A program made the position numbers and the translations under genes. This document shows, piece after piece, positions 53,460 to 62,165 of a stretch of DNA of 64,000 bases. Each line of letters begins with the position of its first letter. Positions within the stretch are counted from its first letter, which is position 1. The notes below the pieces were generated by a model. That model had not been told where the DNA came from. It saw nothing but the letters and a program-made list of their open reading frames with translations, and did no database searches. The stretch is taken from contig NZ_JARXWB010000004.1 in NCBI RefSeq assembly GCF_029892425.1, positions 357,965-421,964 on the forward strand. The letters run 5' to 3'. This DNA is from Bradyrhizobium sp. BR13661. GTDB taxonomy: Bacteria > Pseudomonadota > Alphaproteobacteria > Rhizobiales > Xanthobacteraceae.

Positions 53460-55253
53460 ATGCTTCGTAACAACTGGTCTTCCTCGCGCTTGGCGCGGGT
53501 TGGCGTATTCGGGCTTCTCACGGTCACCACAGCCGTCATCTTTACGACCGATGCAGCCGACGCTCGGCGCCATCGCCGTCACTATGCGCACCACCGGGTG
53601 CAGCGCGAAGCGTCCGAGAGCTCCAGTCCGAAATTCGCGTCGATCATCGTCGACGGTAATTCCGGTGCGGTGCTGCAATCGACCAGCCCTGATGGCATTC
53701 GCCATCCGGCTTCGCTCACCAAGATCATGACGCTCTATCTGCTGTTCGAGCGTCTGGACTCCGGCAAGATGAAGCTCGACACCGAGTTGCCGGTGTCTCA
53801 GCACGCCGCCGACCAGGATCCGACCAAGCTCAATTTGCGCGCCGGCCAGACCATCCGCGTCGAGGACGCGATCAAGGGCCTCGTCACCCGCTCGGCCAAC
53901 GACGCCGCCGTCGTGATCGCGGAAGCGATCGGCGGCGACGAGGACGATTTCGCCGCGATGATGACGCGCAAGGCGCGCGCTCTCGGCATGTCCAAGACCG
54001 TGTATCGCAACGCAAACGGCCTTCCCAACGACGAGCAGGTCACGACGGCACGAGACCAGGCCACGCTCGGCCGCGCCATCCAGGAGCGCTTCCCGCGCTA
54101 CTATCGTTATTTCTCGACCACGACGTTCAGCTGGCGTGGAGAATCGATCCGCAATCACAATCACCTGCTCGGCAGCGTCGAAGGCGTCGACGGCATCAAG
54201 ACCGGCTACACCCGCGCCTCCGGCTTCAATCTCGTGACATCGATGCGCCGTGGTAACCGCCATCTGATCGGCGTGGTGCTCGGCGGCCGCAGCGGCGGCT
54301 CGCGCGACGCCATCATGCGCAACCTGCTCGCTGAGAATATCGAGAAGGGCGCGACCACCCACACCGTTGCCGCGGTGAACGAGCGCAACGGTACTGAGGC
54401 CAGCACCGAGGTTGCGGATGCGTCGGATACCCCTGCCCGTCCCGCTCCACAGGTTCAGGCTGCAGCCGCTCCTGCCCCGGAGGCAGTCGCGCCGCGTCCC
54501 GCCTCGCGCCTGTCGGCGCTTGCTGCTGCGACCGCAGCGATGCCGCCGGCTCAGGCCAAGCCTGAAGCCAGGCCCATGGAGTCCAAGATCGAGCCCGCGC
54601 CGCTCACCAACGGCGTGATCTCCAGCCAGCCGCTTTCCCTCATTCCGGGTTCGTCCGAGCCGATGAAACCGGTTCGGGTCAAGACGGTTCAAGTCAAGGC
54701 CGGCGCGGTCAAGGTCGCCTCCGCCGTCCCGGCGCAGGTCGCCCCGCAGGTCACCAACACGATTTCGCCTCGTAATGACGTCGCCGAGACTTCAGGCGCG
54801 GTCGTCGCCAAGGCGGACGTCGTCAACAAGCCGGAGCAGGCTCGTACCGAGCTGCCGCAGCAGCCGGCTGGCTTCGGCACCGGCAACGGCGTCCTCGGCG
54901 TGCTGCCTGCGGCGACCGCCGCGGCCCCGGTCGCCAAGCTTGCCTCCGCCGATCCGGCGCCTCAGCCGATCCAGATGAACACCACCACCAAGCCGGCCGT
55001 CACCCATAGCGGCTGGATCGTTCAGGTCGGCGCCCTCGAAAGCGAGAGCGAAGCGCAGCAGCGCATTGAAGCCGCCCGCAGCTCCGCCCACGGCCTGCTC
55101 AGCAAGGCCGATCCGTTCACCGAGCCTGTTGTCGCCAGGGACAATCGCAAGCTCTTCCGCGCCCGTTTCGCCGGGCTCGAGCGAGACCAGGCCGAGGCCG
55201 TTTGCCGGACGCTGAAGCGCGCCGACATCTCCTGCATGACCGTCCGCAACTGA
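53460..55253 (+). CDS. D-alanyl-D-alanine carboxypeptidase with C-terminal SPOR domain
   Basis: This 597-residue class C-like, penicillin-binding carboxypeptidase (S11 family) has a signal peptide, then SxxK at Ser85-Lys88 (ASLTKIM), SxN at Ser145-Asn147 (RSANDAA), and KTG at 247-249 (GIKTGYTR). It trims the terminal D-Ala of peptidoglycan stem peptides. A long Ala/Pro-rich linker (about 310-515) precedes a C-terminal SPOR domain (GWIVQVGALESESEAQQRIEAARSSAHGLL...). The SPOR domain would localise it to the septum. The start follows an ACGGGG stretch. Confidence 0.94.
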   Translation: MLRNNWSSSRLARVGVFGLLTVTTAVIFTTDAADARRHRRHYAHHRVQREASESSSPKFASIIVDGNSGAVLQSTSPDGIRHPASLTKIMTLYLLFERLDSGKMKLDTELPVSQHAADQDPTKLNLRAGQTIRVEDAIKGLVTRSANDAAVVIAEAIGGDEDDFAAMMTRKARALGMSKTVYRNANGLPNDEQVTTARDQATLGRAIQERFPRYYRYFSTTTFSWRGESIRNHNHLLGSVEGVDGIKTGYTRASGFNLVTSMRRGNRHLIGVVLGGRSGGSRDAIMRNLLAENIEKGATTHTVAAVNERNGTEASTEVADASDTPARPAPQVQAAAAPAPEAVAPRPASRLSALAAATAAMPPAQAKPEARPMESKIEPAPLTNGVISSQPLSLIPGSSEPMKPVRVKTVQVKAGAVKVASAVPAQVAPQVTNTISPRNDVAETSGAVVAKADVVNKPEQARTELPQQPAGFGTGNGVLGVLPAATAAAPVAKLASADPAPQPIQMNTTTKPAVTHSGWIVQVGALESESEAQQRIEAARSSAHGLLSKADPFTEPVVARDNRKLFRARFAGLERDQAEAVCRTLKRADISCMTVRN

Positions 55254-55276
55254 TCTTACTCACCCTTCTGAACAAG

Positions 55277-55303
55277 ATGCCCGCGCCTTGCGCGGGCATT
55301 TTT
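55277..55303 (+). terminator. Rho-independent terminator of the carboxypeptidase gene
   Basis: ATGCCCGCG and CGCGGGCAT pair around CCTTG and are followed by TTTTTG. It lies 24 bases past the stop codon. Confidence 0.92.
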
Positions 55304-55476
55304 GTTTTGGGATGCGGTGACGCCGGAAGCTGTTCCACGACAACCTCTCGTCAAGAATTTACGGTTAAATTTCTACTCAAGGGATCGACCACGCCGACAA
55401 TGGCGGGCATCGGGGCGACGGCAAACAGAGCAAGCGGAGCTGACGCGGGATTAGCGTTTGTGGCGTGGTGCCGGAG

Positions 55477-56202
55477 TTAGCCGTTATGCGTACGAAGCAG
55501 AGTATCCTTGGCCTCGTTTACCCGAGCAGCGAGATACGTCGAGCCCCCCTGGTCGGGATGCAGTTTCTTCATGAGGGATTTGTGCGCCCGGCTGATGTCG
55601 TCGCGCCCCGCGCCCGGCTGCAGGCCAAGGATCTGATAGGCCTCCTCCGTCGTCATTTTACCGCTCGCCGCCGTGCGGCGCTGCCTCCCTGCCGCGTCGC
55701 CTTGCGCGTTCTGACGCCAAGCGGGAAACCGGCGGTCGAGATAGCTTTCAAGTAAGGCCACGCTCTCTGCGTCAAACGCCGGGACCATCGCCAGCAGGCC
55801 TGCCAGATCGAACTCGTCGAGACTGCGCCCGGCGTACGGCCCGGCGACGATCTGGCCCGATAGCTGACCGGACTCGTGATCAAGCCGCATGTCCAGGTAT
55901 TGCGAGCGCACGCGCGAGGTTTGGCCGGAGGAGCGCGTGGCGCCGCCGCCAAACAGGCCGCCGATATTGCCGAACCCCGCATTCGCCAATGGCGTCCAGC
56001 CGAGCAGTCCGGCCCCGACCAGCCCGAGCGGAATCGCCACCGCCAGTTCGCCCCTCAAGCCGGTGAAGGCTGCCACCGCGAGCGCGACCACCCCGCCGCC
56101 GAACTTGATGGTGCGCGCCAGCACGGCCGGATTGGCAGAGCGGAACATCTGGAGCAGCAGATAGAGCGTGATAATTGCGACAACGCCGGCGATCAGGGTC
56201 AT
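55477..56202 (-). CDS. Membrane DnaJ-domain protein
   Basis: This 241-residue protein has an N-terminal hydrophobic helix (TLIAGVVAIITLYLLLQMF) and more hydrophobic stretches to about residue 80. A linker and a C-terminal J-domain follow: MTTEEAYQILGLQPGAGRDDISRAHKSLMKKLHPDQGGSTYLAARVNEAKDTLL. The HPD motif is intact. The layout, a J-domain at the end of an inner-membrane protein, resembles TIM14/DjlA-like Rhizobiales proteins. It lies beside a VWA gene on the same strand, a frequent pairing. Confidence 0.88.
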   Translation of the reverse strand: MTLIAGVVAIITLYLLLQMFRSANPAVLARTIKFGGGVVALAVAAFTGLRGELAVAIPLGLVGAGLLGWTPLANAGFGNIGGLFGGGATRSSGQTSRVRSQYLDMRLDHESGQLSGQIVAGPYAGRSLDEFDLAGLLAMVPAFDAESVALLESYLDRRFPAWRQNAQGDAAGRQRRTAASGKMTTEEAYQILGLQPGAGRDDISRAHKSLMKKLHPDQGGSTYLAARVNEAKDTLLRTHNG

Positions 56203-56308
56203 GGCGGGAATATAGTCGCCCTCTCGTCGAAAAGCATGGCGTCCTTTCGCGCGTTCACGATTGGAAGGTGAGACGGGATGTGAGTGAAGGGCGTGCTGGC
56301 GGGAGCTG

Positions 56309-57064
56309 CTACTTCATCTGCCCGATCAGCTGCGCCGCGCCGCTCGCTGTCTTCGCCAGTTTCAACAATGCCTCGCGGCCGCCGGCGGCATAAGCCGCAG
56401 CCGCCCGCAACAACTCGCGCAACTGCGCCGCCGCGCCCGGATCGAACCGGCACCAGGCGCCGCCGGTCAGACGCGCGATCTCGCGAAACGCCTGCTCGGC
56501 GGCCGCGTCATGGCCTTCCTGAAACAGGAACACCGGAACCTTCAGCATGCCGAGCTCGCCGGCCTTGGCGCAGAGCGCGTCGACCTTCTCCTCCATGGCA
56601 TCGCCGACAAAGACTACTGCGCGCACGCCCGATTCAACCGCCTCGCGCCGCGCGTCGGAGAGCACCCTGCCGATCTGGGTGTCGCCGCCGCGGCAATCGA
56701 TCTTGCTCATCAGTGTCGCAAGCTTGCTGCTGTCCGAAATCCAACCCGTGGCACGGCATTCGTTGTAGCCGCGATAGTAGACCAGCCGGATGTCGAGGCT
56801 GCCGAGAGCCGCGGCCTCGCGAAACATGTCCGCCTGAAGCGTGCAGGCCATGTCCCAGGTCGGTTGCCGACTCATCGTTGCATCAAGCGCGAAAATCAGC
56901 CGGCTCTTCGCGCCGGGTGCATGCGGCGAGAGCGCACGTGCTTTGGCGACGAAGGCAGCGACGTCCTCAGAGGTGGACGTCTTTGCCTGCGGCAACGCGC
57001 CGTCGTTGTCGGCCTTCGCCGACAGGGCGTCGCTATTGCGCGATTTGACGGGATCGTTGGGCAT
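56309..57064 (-). CDS. VWA domain protein
   Basis: This 251-residue cytosolic protein (no signal peptide) has a von Willebrand A core: KSRLIFALDATMSRQPTWDMACTLQADMF (DxTxSxxxTW as the MIDAS segment), then CRGGDTQIGRVLSDARREAVESGVRAVVFVGDAMEE. The C-terminus is Ala-rich and helical. It lies about 100 bases upstream of the DnaJ gene on the same strand, and the two occur together in Rhizobiales. The function is unknown; a role with J-protein chaperoning is only a guess. Confidence 0.82.
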   Translation of the reverse strand: MPNDPVKSRNSDALSAKADNDGALPQAKTSTSEDVAAFVAKARALSPHAPGAKSRLIFALDATMSRQPTWDMACTLQADMFREAAALGSLDIRLVYYRGYNECRATGWISDSSKLATLMSKIDCRGGDTQIGRVLSDARREAVESGVRAVVFVGDAMEEKVDALCAKAGELGMLKVPVFLFQEGHDAAAEQAFREIARLTGGAWCRFDPGAAAQLRELLRAAAAYAAGGREALLKLAKTASGAAQLIGQMK

Positions 57065-57203
57065 TCGTGGCCGCGCTGGATCTCATGCCACCAATGTGGA
57101 TAGCGTGCCCTGAGCAGTCAATGTGCAAAGCCTCCGCGGGCAGAAGCCGGCGGAGGCTCTGAGGTTCGTTTACGGTTATGAACGAAGAGACTAGCTCTTG
57201 AGA

Positions 57204-58064
57204 CTAGCTCTTGGCCGGCGCCATCAGAGCGACCGGGCCGGGCTCCAGGATCTTGGGCGGAGCCGAACGGGTGTCGACCGGCGCGAGCGCGCTGTCGTTG
57301 TCGCTCAGGAATTTATCGAGCATGCCCTGGATCGAGTTCTTGGCATCATCGGGACCGGTGTCGCGCATGTCGTTATGCTGGAATTCGGTCTTCACGACCT
57401 GAATACCGGCCTTCTCGCACTCTTCGTCGGTCGGTATCACGCCCGGATCGGTTTTGAACTGCGGATCTTTGGAGCGGAACGATAGAATTTTGAACTTGCC
57501 GGCGGTCACGAAGGGCACGCGGAGATTGTCCAGTGTGACGACCTTCTTGACCTCATCCGGATACTGCTTGGCGAAATACATCGTGATGTCGCCGCCCATG
57601 GAATGGCCGACCATCGTCACCCTGGCGTAATCAGCGTTGGGCTGAACTTTCTTCATCTCCTGCACCGCCAGATGGATATTGGCGACGCCGCGCAGGATCT
57701 GCGGCAGGCGGCCGACATAGAGCTCACCGGGCTTGGTCACCATCGGGGGATCAGTCGGCAAATCATGCTGCGGGCTCAGGACGAGATAACCGCGCGCCGC
57801 GAAAATGTTGGCAAGGAAGCCGTATTCGGTGTTCTTGACGGTGTTGCCGTGATTGATCACTGCAACCGGAAGCGTGATCATGCCGGCATTGGCCTGCATT
57901 TCCTTGTCGCGGCGGATCGCGATGTCGACAGGCACGGGACGGTTGTCGCGCGAAGCGTCGTAGAAAGTGATGGTCTCGTGCTTGATGGCCCACTTGCTCG
58001 CCGTGAAATAGGCGACGCCGAAGAGGGCTCCAACCGAAACCAGAACGGCAATTCCACGCTTCAT
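57204..58064 (-). CDS. Alpha/beta hydrolase with N-terminal signal anchor
   Basis: This 286-residue exported or anchored hydrolase has an N-terminal hydrophobic segment (MKRGIAVLVSVGALFGVAYF). The alpha/beta-hydrolase core has the nucleophile elbow GHSMGGD (Ser155) and HGNTVKNTEYGFLANIFAARGYLVLSPQHD before it. The catalytic Asp and His should lie in the C-terminal half, but I cannot place them with confidence. The substrate is unknown. A TGC-N3-GCA palindrome about 150 bases upstream matches the phasin upstream sites, so a link to polyhydroxyalkanoate metabolism is possible. Confidence 0.8.
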   Translation of the reverse strand: MKRGIAVLVSVGALFGVAYFTASKWAIKHETITFYDASRDNRPVPVDIAIRRDKEMQANAGMITLPVAVINHGNTVKNTEYGFLANIFAARGYLVLSPQHDLPTDPPMVTKPGELYVGRLPQILRGVANIHLAVQEMKKVQPNADYARVTMVGHSMGGDITMYFAKQYPDEVKKVVTLDNLRVPFVTAGKFKILSFRSKDPQFKTDPGVIPTDEECEKAGIQVVKTEFQHNDMRDTGPDDAKNSIQGMLDKFLSDNDSALAPVDTRSAPPKILEPGPVALMAPAKS

Positions 58065-58402
58065 TTTCGTCCTCAGCCTCAGGCCTATCGACCTGATCCC
58101 TGTTGAAAATCGTGTTGTTCGAGGGGCTCTTCGGCCCCTTCGCGCCTATTCCCTAATATATGTCACAGCCGCGTGACAGGAAGGCCAAATATTGTGATCC
58201 GGCAGCCCTTTCATTGTGCGACGCACACGTTTGCTAGGCACCCTGTTCTGATACCGCTACGTCCGGTGCAGATGACCATCCGACGCAACCTGTCACAGTC
58301 AGGTTCAATTTCGCGGTGAACGCTGGGTGAAAACGACTCTGGGCGCGTCGGGTTCCCGCGGGAACCGGCTGTCATAATCGACACGAAGTAGCGGCGTACC
58401 GC
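58065..58402. other. Intergenic gap with palindromes
   Basis: A 338-base gap between the MipZ stop and the hydrolase start. It holds a TGC-N3-GCA palindrome (58214-58227), a hairpin AGGGGC/GCCCCT (58122-58139), and a 16-base perfect palindrome GGTTCCCGCGGGAACC (58351-58366). No gene was seen. Confidence 0.6.
58214..58227. promoter_or_regulatory. TGC-N3-GCA palindrome, third copy
   Basis: TTGTGCGACGCACA differs little from the 53163 copy (TTGTGCGACGCACAA). It is centred about 157 bases upstream of the alpha/beta hydrolase start. Confidence 0.55.
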
Positions 58403-59326
58403 CTACGCCCCGAGGATATCGTGAACCTCGAGCGGCTTGTCGACCTGGCTGAACCATTCGGCGCGATTTGCCGCACGGCGGCGGCCGCGCTCGTCGAGCG
58501 GCAGCTTGAGCTGGCGGAGCAGGCTCGTCACCTCCTCCCGCGCGGTGAGATGGCCGAGATTCGGCCGCATCCCGAGCGTGGCCTCGTCGATCTCGTCGAG
58601 CGCCGTCAGCCCGCGCGGGAAGAACTCGCGATAGACGACGCGCTCGGCGAAGCCGTCGATGTAGCGGAAGCCGAGCCGCAGCGACAAATCCTTGAGCCCA
58701 TCGGCGACGAGCTGCTTGTTACGCGAGCCGAGCATCGACAGGCGGTTGCGCACCACGATCCAGTCGGTGGTCGAGCCGTCGAGCTGGCGGCGCTTGCGCC
58801 TGACGTCGCGCACCATCTCGGCGTAATGGCTTTCCCCCGTCACGGCGTAATTGGCGGGATCGACGGTACCGAGCACGTCGAAATCGAGGAAGCTGTCGTT
58901 GATTGGCGTGACGAGCGTGTCGGCCATCGAATGGGCGAGCCGCATCAGGTAGCTGTCGGTGCCGGGGGTATCGATGACGATGAAGTCGAAACTGCTCTCG
59001 ACCGCCGAGACCGCCTCCATGAACTGCTGGAACTCGGAATTCTCGTTCTCGGCAATCTGCATGGTCTCACCGAGCTTGATGCAGCGATGCACCGGCAGCT
59101 CGAGATCGAGCTTGGTGCGACGCGCCCAGGCGGACCGGTTGTTGATGTAATGGGTGAAGCTTTGCTGACGGCAGTCGAGGTCGATGGTGGCGACGCGCTG
59201 GCCGGCCTTCAGGAGCGCAACGGCGATGTGCAGGGCGGTGGTCGATTTGCCGGAGCCGCCCTTCTCGTTGCCGAGCACAACGACGTGCGCCGAGCCGGAT
59301 TGGCTTTGGCTAGCCTGCACAAGCAT
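58403..59326 (-). CDS. mipZ: Division-plane ATPase MipZ (ParA/MinD family)
   Basis: This 307-residue ParA-type ATPase closely matches MipZ, which forms a gradient from the cell poles and blocks FtsZ assembly to centre division. The deviant Walker A is NEKGGSGKSTTA (residues 20-31). IDLDCRQQSFTHYINNR and VIDTPGTDSYLMRLAHSMADTLVTPINDSFLDFDVLG follow. The start at 59326 is preceded by GAGGATC; five extra residues from a start at 59341 are possible. No parB is adjacent. Confidence 0.95.
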   Translation of the reverse strand: MLVQASQSQSGSAHVVVLGNEKGGSGKSTTALHIAVALLKAGQRVATIDLDCRQQSFTHYINNRSAWARRTKLDLELPVHRCIKLGETMQIAENENSEFQQFMEAVSAVESSFDFIVIDTPGTDSYLMRLAHSMADTLVTPINDSFLDFDVLGTVDPANYAVTGESHYAEMVRDVRRKRRQLDGSTTDWIVVRNRLSMLGSRNKQLVADGLKDLSLRLGFRYIDGFAERVVYREFFPRGLTALDEIDEATLGMRPNLGHLTAREEVTSLLRQLKLPLDERGRRRAANRAEWFSQVDKPLEVHDILGA

Positions 59327-59671
59327 GGCGATCCTCAACACCCCTGAACAATATCTTCGAATTGGCCGCGTCTGCGGTCAAGTGAAATGCGTGACAGGAC
59401 GACGAAATCACAGTGCGTTGGTCATCATCATGAATCGCATCGCGGTGTTGCGTCTGTGATCCAGCCCACAATGGCGCGACGACCTCGCTGCGGGACATGC
59501 TCTGCCTGATGTCGATGTGCGGCGTCCACGACCGCCGCTCGTTAAGGTTAGCCGGCCGCGCCCACGCCCGTGCTGGCGCCGACCATGGGAGCACTCCATG
59601 ACGGGCATGTGTCGCTGCCGCCCGCCGACGTGGCGAAGCTGCACACCGTGACACCGCCATAGGCCTCCGCG
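59327..59671. other. Gene-free gap, nothing clear
   Basis: There are 345 bases between the DUF1489 stop and the MipZ start. A minus-strand frame spans part of it but has no protein-like pattern. No repeat or RNA was recognised. Confidence 0.4.
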
Positions 59672-60112
59672 TCAGAGCAGTCCGAGATCGCGCAACTCGC
59701 GCCGCATCGGCTCAGGCATCGCCGCGATGGTGCCTGCGGCGGACTTGCCGAGATCGGGCGGCACGGAATCGTCGGTGAGATAGCGCCAACCCTGGAACGG
59801 CCGCATCGGCCGCGGCGACACCGAGATTACCTTCGGCTGCATCACGATCCGGCAGCGTCCGATGCCGTCCTTGTCGCGGAACGGCTCGATACCGATGATT
59901 TTTTCGCGCGCGGCGATCTCGCCCTTGATCACCCAATAGAGCGAGCCGCCGGCGAGAATCTCGGCGTCACGCTTGGGCACCATGCGCGTGATGTGGATGT
60001 GGTGTTGCGGCAGGCCTTTTTTCCTGGCCGTCTGCATCCGTTCGGCGACCCACCCCTTCAATTCCTTGACGGAGTCGCAGCCGACGGCAAGCTTGATCAG
60101 ATGGAGTGGCAT
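59672..60112 (-). CDS. DUF1489 family protein
   Basis: This 146-residue DUF1489 protein reads MPLHLIKLAVGCDSVKELKGWVAER and then LPQHHIHITRMVPKRDAEILAGGSLYWVIKGEIAAREKIIGIEPFRDKDGIGRCRIVM. The family is widespread in alphaproteobacteria, cytosolic, and of unknown function. The chain ends EPMRRELRDLGLL. Length is typical. Confidence 0.9.
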   Translation of the reverse strand: MPLHLIKLAVGCDSVKELKGWVAERMQTARKKGLPQHHIHITRMVPKRDAEILAGGSLYWVIKGEIAAREKIIGIEPFRDKDGIGRCRIVMQPKVISVSPRPMRPFQGWRYLTDDSVPPDLGKSAAGTIAAMPEPMRRELRDLGLL

Positions 60113-60154
60113 GGCCCAGCATTAGCGGGCCATGCGCGGGTTTTCAAAGCCGAA

Positions 60155-61156
60155 CTAGTCGTTATCCGCAGCCGCGGGAGCCGAGCCCGGCGGCGGCGCA
60201 AGGGGAACCGGCGCAGCGGCCGGCGCGCGCGCAGCCTTCGGTGTGGGCGGCTTCTTCGCAGCCGGGGCCGCAGGCGCTGCAGCCTGTGCCGAGGTCGCAG
60301 CCGGTCCACGCGGCGCCGGCGCAGCAGCGGGCCCCGCGACCGAATTGGCCGGGGCCTGGCGCGTCGCCGCGGTGGGCGGCTCGGGAGTCATGATGCTCAC
60401 CGGCGGGGTCGACGAGGCGCTGGGGAACTCAGCGTTGGTCGGCTTGCCCGTCGGCATCGTCGGCGGCAGCACGGCGATCGGGTTGGGCGGCAGCGCTCCC
60501 GGCGCCGCTGCGGGCGAATTCCAGCCTGGCGCGTAGCGCGCTACCAGCTGATCATAGAGGTGAGCGTCCATGTTGGCGGCGACCTGCTGCTGATCAGTCA
60601 GCGAGCGAAACGCGGCACAGTCGAACTGGGTGCAGCCGTCGCGCGCAACCAGCACCTGGGCAACGAGACCGTAGCGATCATGCTCCAGCGACTTCCGCAA
60701 CACCTTGATGTCCGGCGTCAGGCTCTTGTCGGCGGCCGCGACATCGCCGAGCGCGGTCAGCCGATCGATCCGGGCTGCAGTATAGGCGACGGCCGCGGCG
60801 GCCGTGTCGGGCGCGCCGAACAGCGCCTTCTCGCAACCAACGGCCACGGTATCCCCGCCGAGATCGTCGAGGCAGGACAGCGCCGGCAAGGTCGCCGTCA
60901 CCATGGTTTGGGTGCGCGCTCCCGTCGGGGCCGCCTGCCCCACCGGCCCGTAGATGCGCATGGTGGCGGCCACGGCGATGCCGATCGACAGCAGCGTGAT
61001 GACGGTCAGCGCACCGTTGGCGACCGATTTCTCGGCGCGCAGCAGCGTGATCAGCAGGATCAATCCGAAGAAGCCGGCAGCCGCCAGCGTCATCCACATC
61101 GGAAAGGCTGGCGAGCGCCAGATTTGGTCGAGCGACGAGGCCCATGCCCAGTTCAT
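60155..61156 (-). CDS. Hypothetical protein, two membrane helices and Pro/Ala-rich tail
   Basis: This 333-residue protein has two hydrophobic helices (MWMTLAAAGFFGLILLITLL about residues 20-39, and GALTVITLLSIGIAVAATM about 48-66), then an Ala-rich helical domain with six Cys (LSCLDDLGG, VGCEKAL, DGCTQFDCAAF). The last 120 residues are low-complexity Pro/Ala, probably disordered. The extra-membrane part may be periplasmic. I recognise no family. Confidence 0.65.
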   Translation of the reverse strand: MNWAWASSLDQIWRSPAFPMWMTLAAAGFFGLILLITLLRAEKSVANGALTVITLLSIGIAVAATMRIYGPVGQAAPTGARTQTMVTATLPALSCLDDLGGDTVAVGCEKALFGAPDTAAAAVAYTAARIDRLTALGDVAAADKSLTPDIKVLRKSLEHDRYGLVAQVLVARDGCTQFDCAAFRSLTDQQQVAANMDAHLYDQLVARYAPGWNSPAAAPGALPPNPIAVLPPTMPTGKPTNAEFPSASSTPPVSIMTPEPPTAATRQAPANSVAGPAAAPAPRGPAATSAQAAAPAAPAAKKPPTPKAARAPAAAPVPLAPPPGSAPAAADND

Positions 61157-61313
61157 GCGCGATGTCCCCTCACGCGAGCAAAGAGCTGATGGTCAAGCGA
61201 GCACCGCTCATCGGCAACTGCCCCCGGCCCACCTTGTCGAGCCGAAGCGGGCCTTTTGACGGCGAGGCGAGCAAATTCGGCCGCGATGTCAACGCGCAGC
61301 GACGTTCAGCCAA

Positions 61314-61505
61314 TTACGAGAGCGCGAGCTGGCTTTCCTTGGCGACCCGTTCGAAGGCCTCAGTGGAGCTCTTGATGCGGTACTGGCAGTCGTCGCCTTC
61401 CGTCGGCAGCAGGCGAATGATCTCGTACGAACCACTCGCAGCCGGGCGCGCGACGTTGCTGGCAGTGAACAATACGCGCGATCCCACGGGGAATTTATGC
61501 TTCAA
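61314..61505 (-). CDS. Small conserved hypothetical protein, 63 residues
   Basis: This short soluble protein reads MKHKFPVGSRVLFTASNVARPAASGSYEIIRLLPTEGDDCQYRIKSSTEAFERVAKESQLALS. It looks like a small SH3-like beta-barrel. A TTG at 61505, with GGAG 7 bases upstream, is the likely start. Similar short proteins recur in Bradyrhizobium as uncharacterised genes. Function unknown. Confidence 0.65.
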   Translation of the reverse strand: MKHKFPVGSRVLFTASNVARPAASGSYEIIRLLPTEGDDCQYRIKSSTEAFERVAKESQLALS

Positions 61506-61709
61506 CGCCCATCTCCATCACTCAAACAGCGCCGGCCGTGCCCAGGGTCCCACTGCGACGGACCGGCTGAAAACCCGGCCCGACCTATAGCACGCGATGC
61601 GACGTTTTGGCCAGCAGTATGCAGGCATGGCAAATGCGCCAAACCCGCAATGTTTTCAGGTTTCTAGCCGGGGAACCGGGCGCCCGGTGATACCGCTGGA
61701 ACTCGCCCC

Positions 61710-62078
61710 TCAGGCGCCGTGAGGCAGATGTCCATTCGGGCTTGCCTGATCGACGGCCTTGGGCAGCTCCTGGGCCAGGATCTCGCCGAGCTGGTCGACC
61801 GGGATGTTGTAGCGCGCGGCGAGCTGACGGACGGTGTCATTGCCCAACACGGCGCGGAGCTGGTCGGCCGAGATCGGCATGTTCTGGCCATTGCCCAGCC
61901 AGGATTTCACCTGGTCGCCGAAGCCCGACTGCTGGAGCTTGGCGACGATCGCGCCGAGGCCGCCCTGGTTGTTGCTGCCCATCACCTCGCTGAGCACGGC
62001 AGGCAGAACGGCGGCGCCGAGCTGGCCGAGTGCGCTCCGCAGCGCGGGATTGTTTTCCAGCGAGTCCAGAATTCCCAT
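61710..62078 (-). CDS. YidB family protein (DUF937)
   Basis: This 122-residue YidB-like protein reads MGILDSLENNPALRSALGQLGAAVLPAVLSEVMGSNNQGGLGAIVAKLQQSGFGDQVKSWLGNGQNMPISADQLRAVLGNDTVRQLAARYNIPVDQLGEILAQELPKAVDQASPNG. A helical repeat family of unknown function that may act in the envelope or stress response. The start at 62078 follows AGGAGAGG; a longer frame from 62156 adds 26 unconserved residues. Confidence 0.88.
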   Translation of the reverse strand: MGILDSLENNPALRSALGQLGAAVLPAVLSEVMGSNNQGGLGAIVAKLQQSGFGDQVKSWLGNGQNMPISADQLRAVLGNDTVRQLAARYNIPVDQLGEILAQELPKAVDQASPNGHLPHGA

Positions 62079-62165
62079 TGCCGTCCCCTCTCCTGAGCCG
62101 CGTTCCCTCTGATTGAGCGCCGCGAGCCGCCCCGCCGTCAAGCGGCGCTTAATCACATTGCTGAT

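Noticed and set aside
57127..57160. Hairpin CCTCCG...CGGAGG downstream of the alpha/beta hydrolase
   Set aside because: Loop is long and there is no T-run on the minus strand; I do not call it a terminator.
59310..59660. Minus-strand frame of 116 codons in the mipZ upstream gap
   Set aside because: No ribosome-binding site or family pattern, and the sequence is Arg/His-rich random-like; I leave the gap empty.
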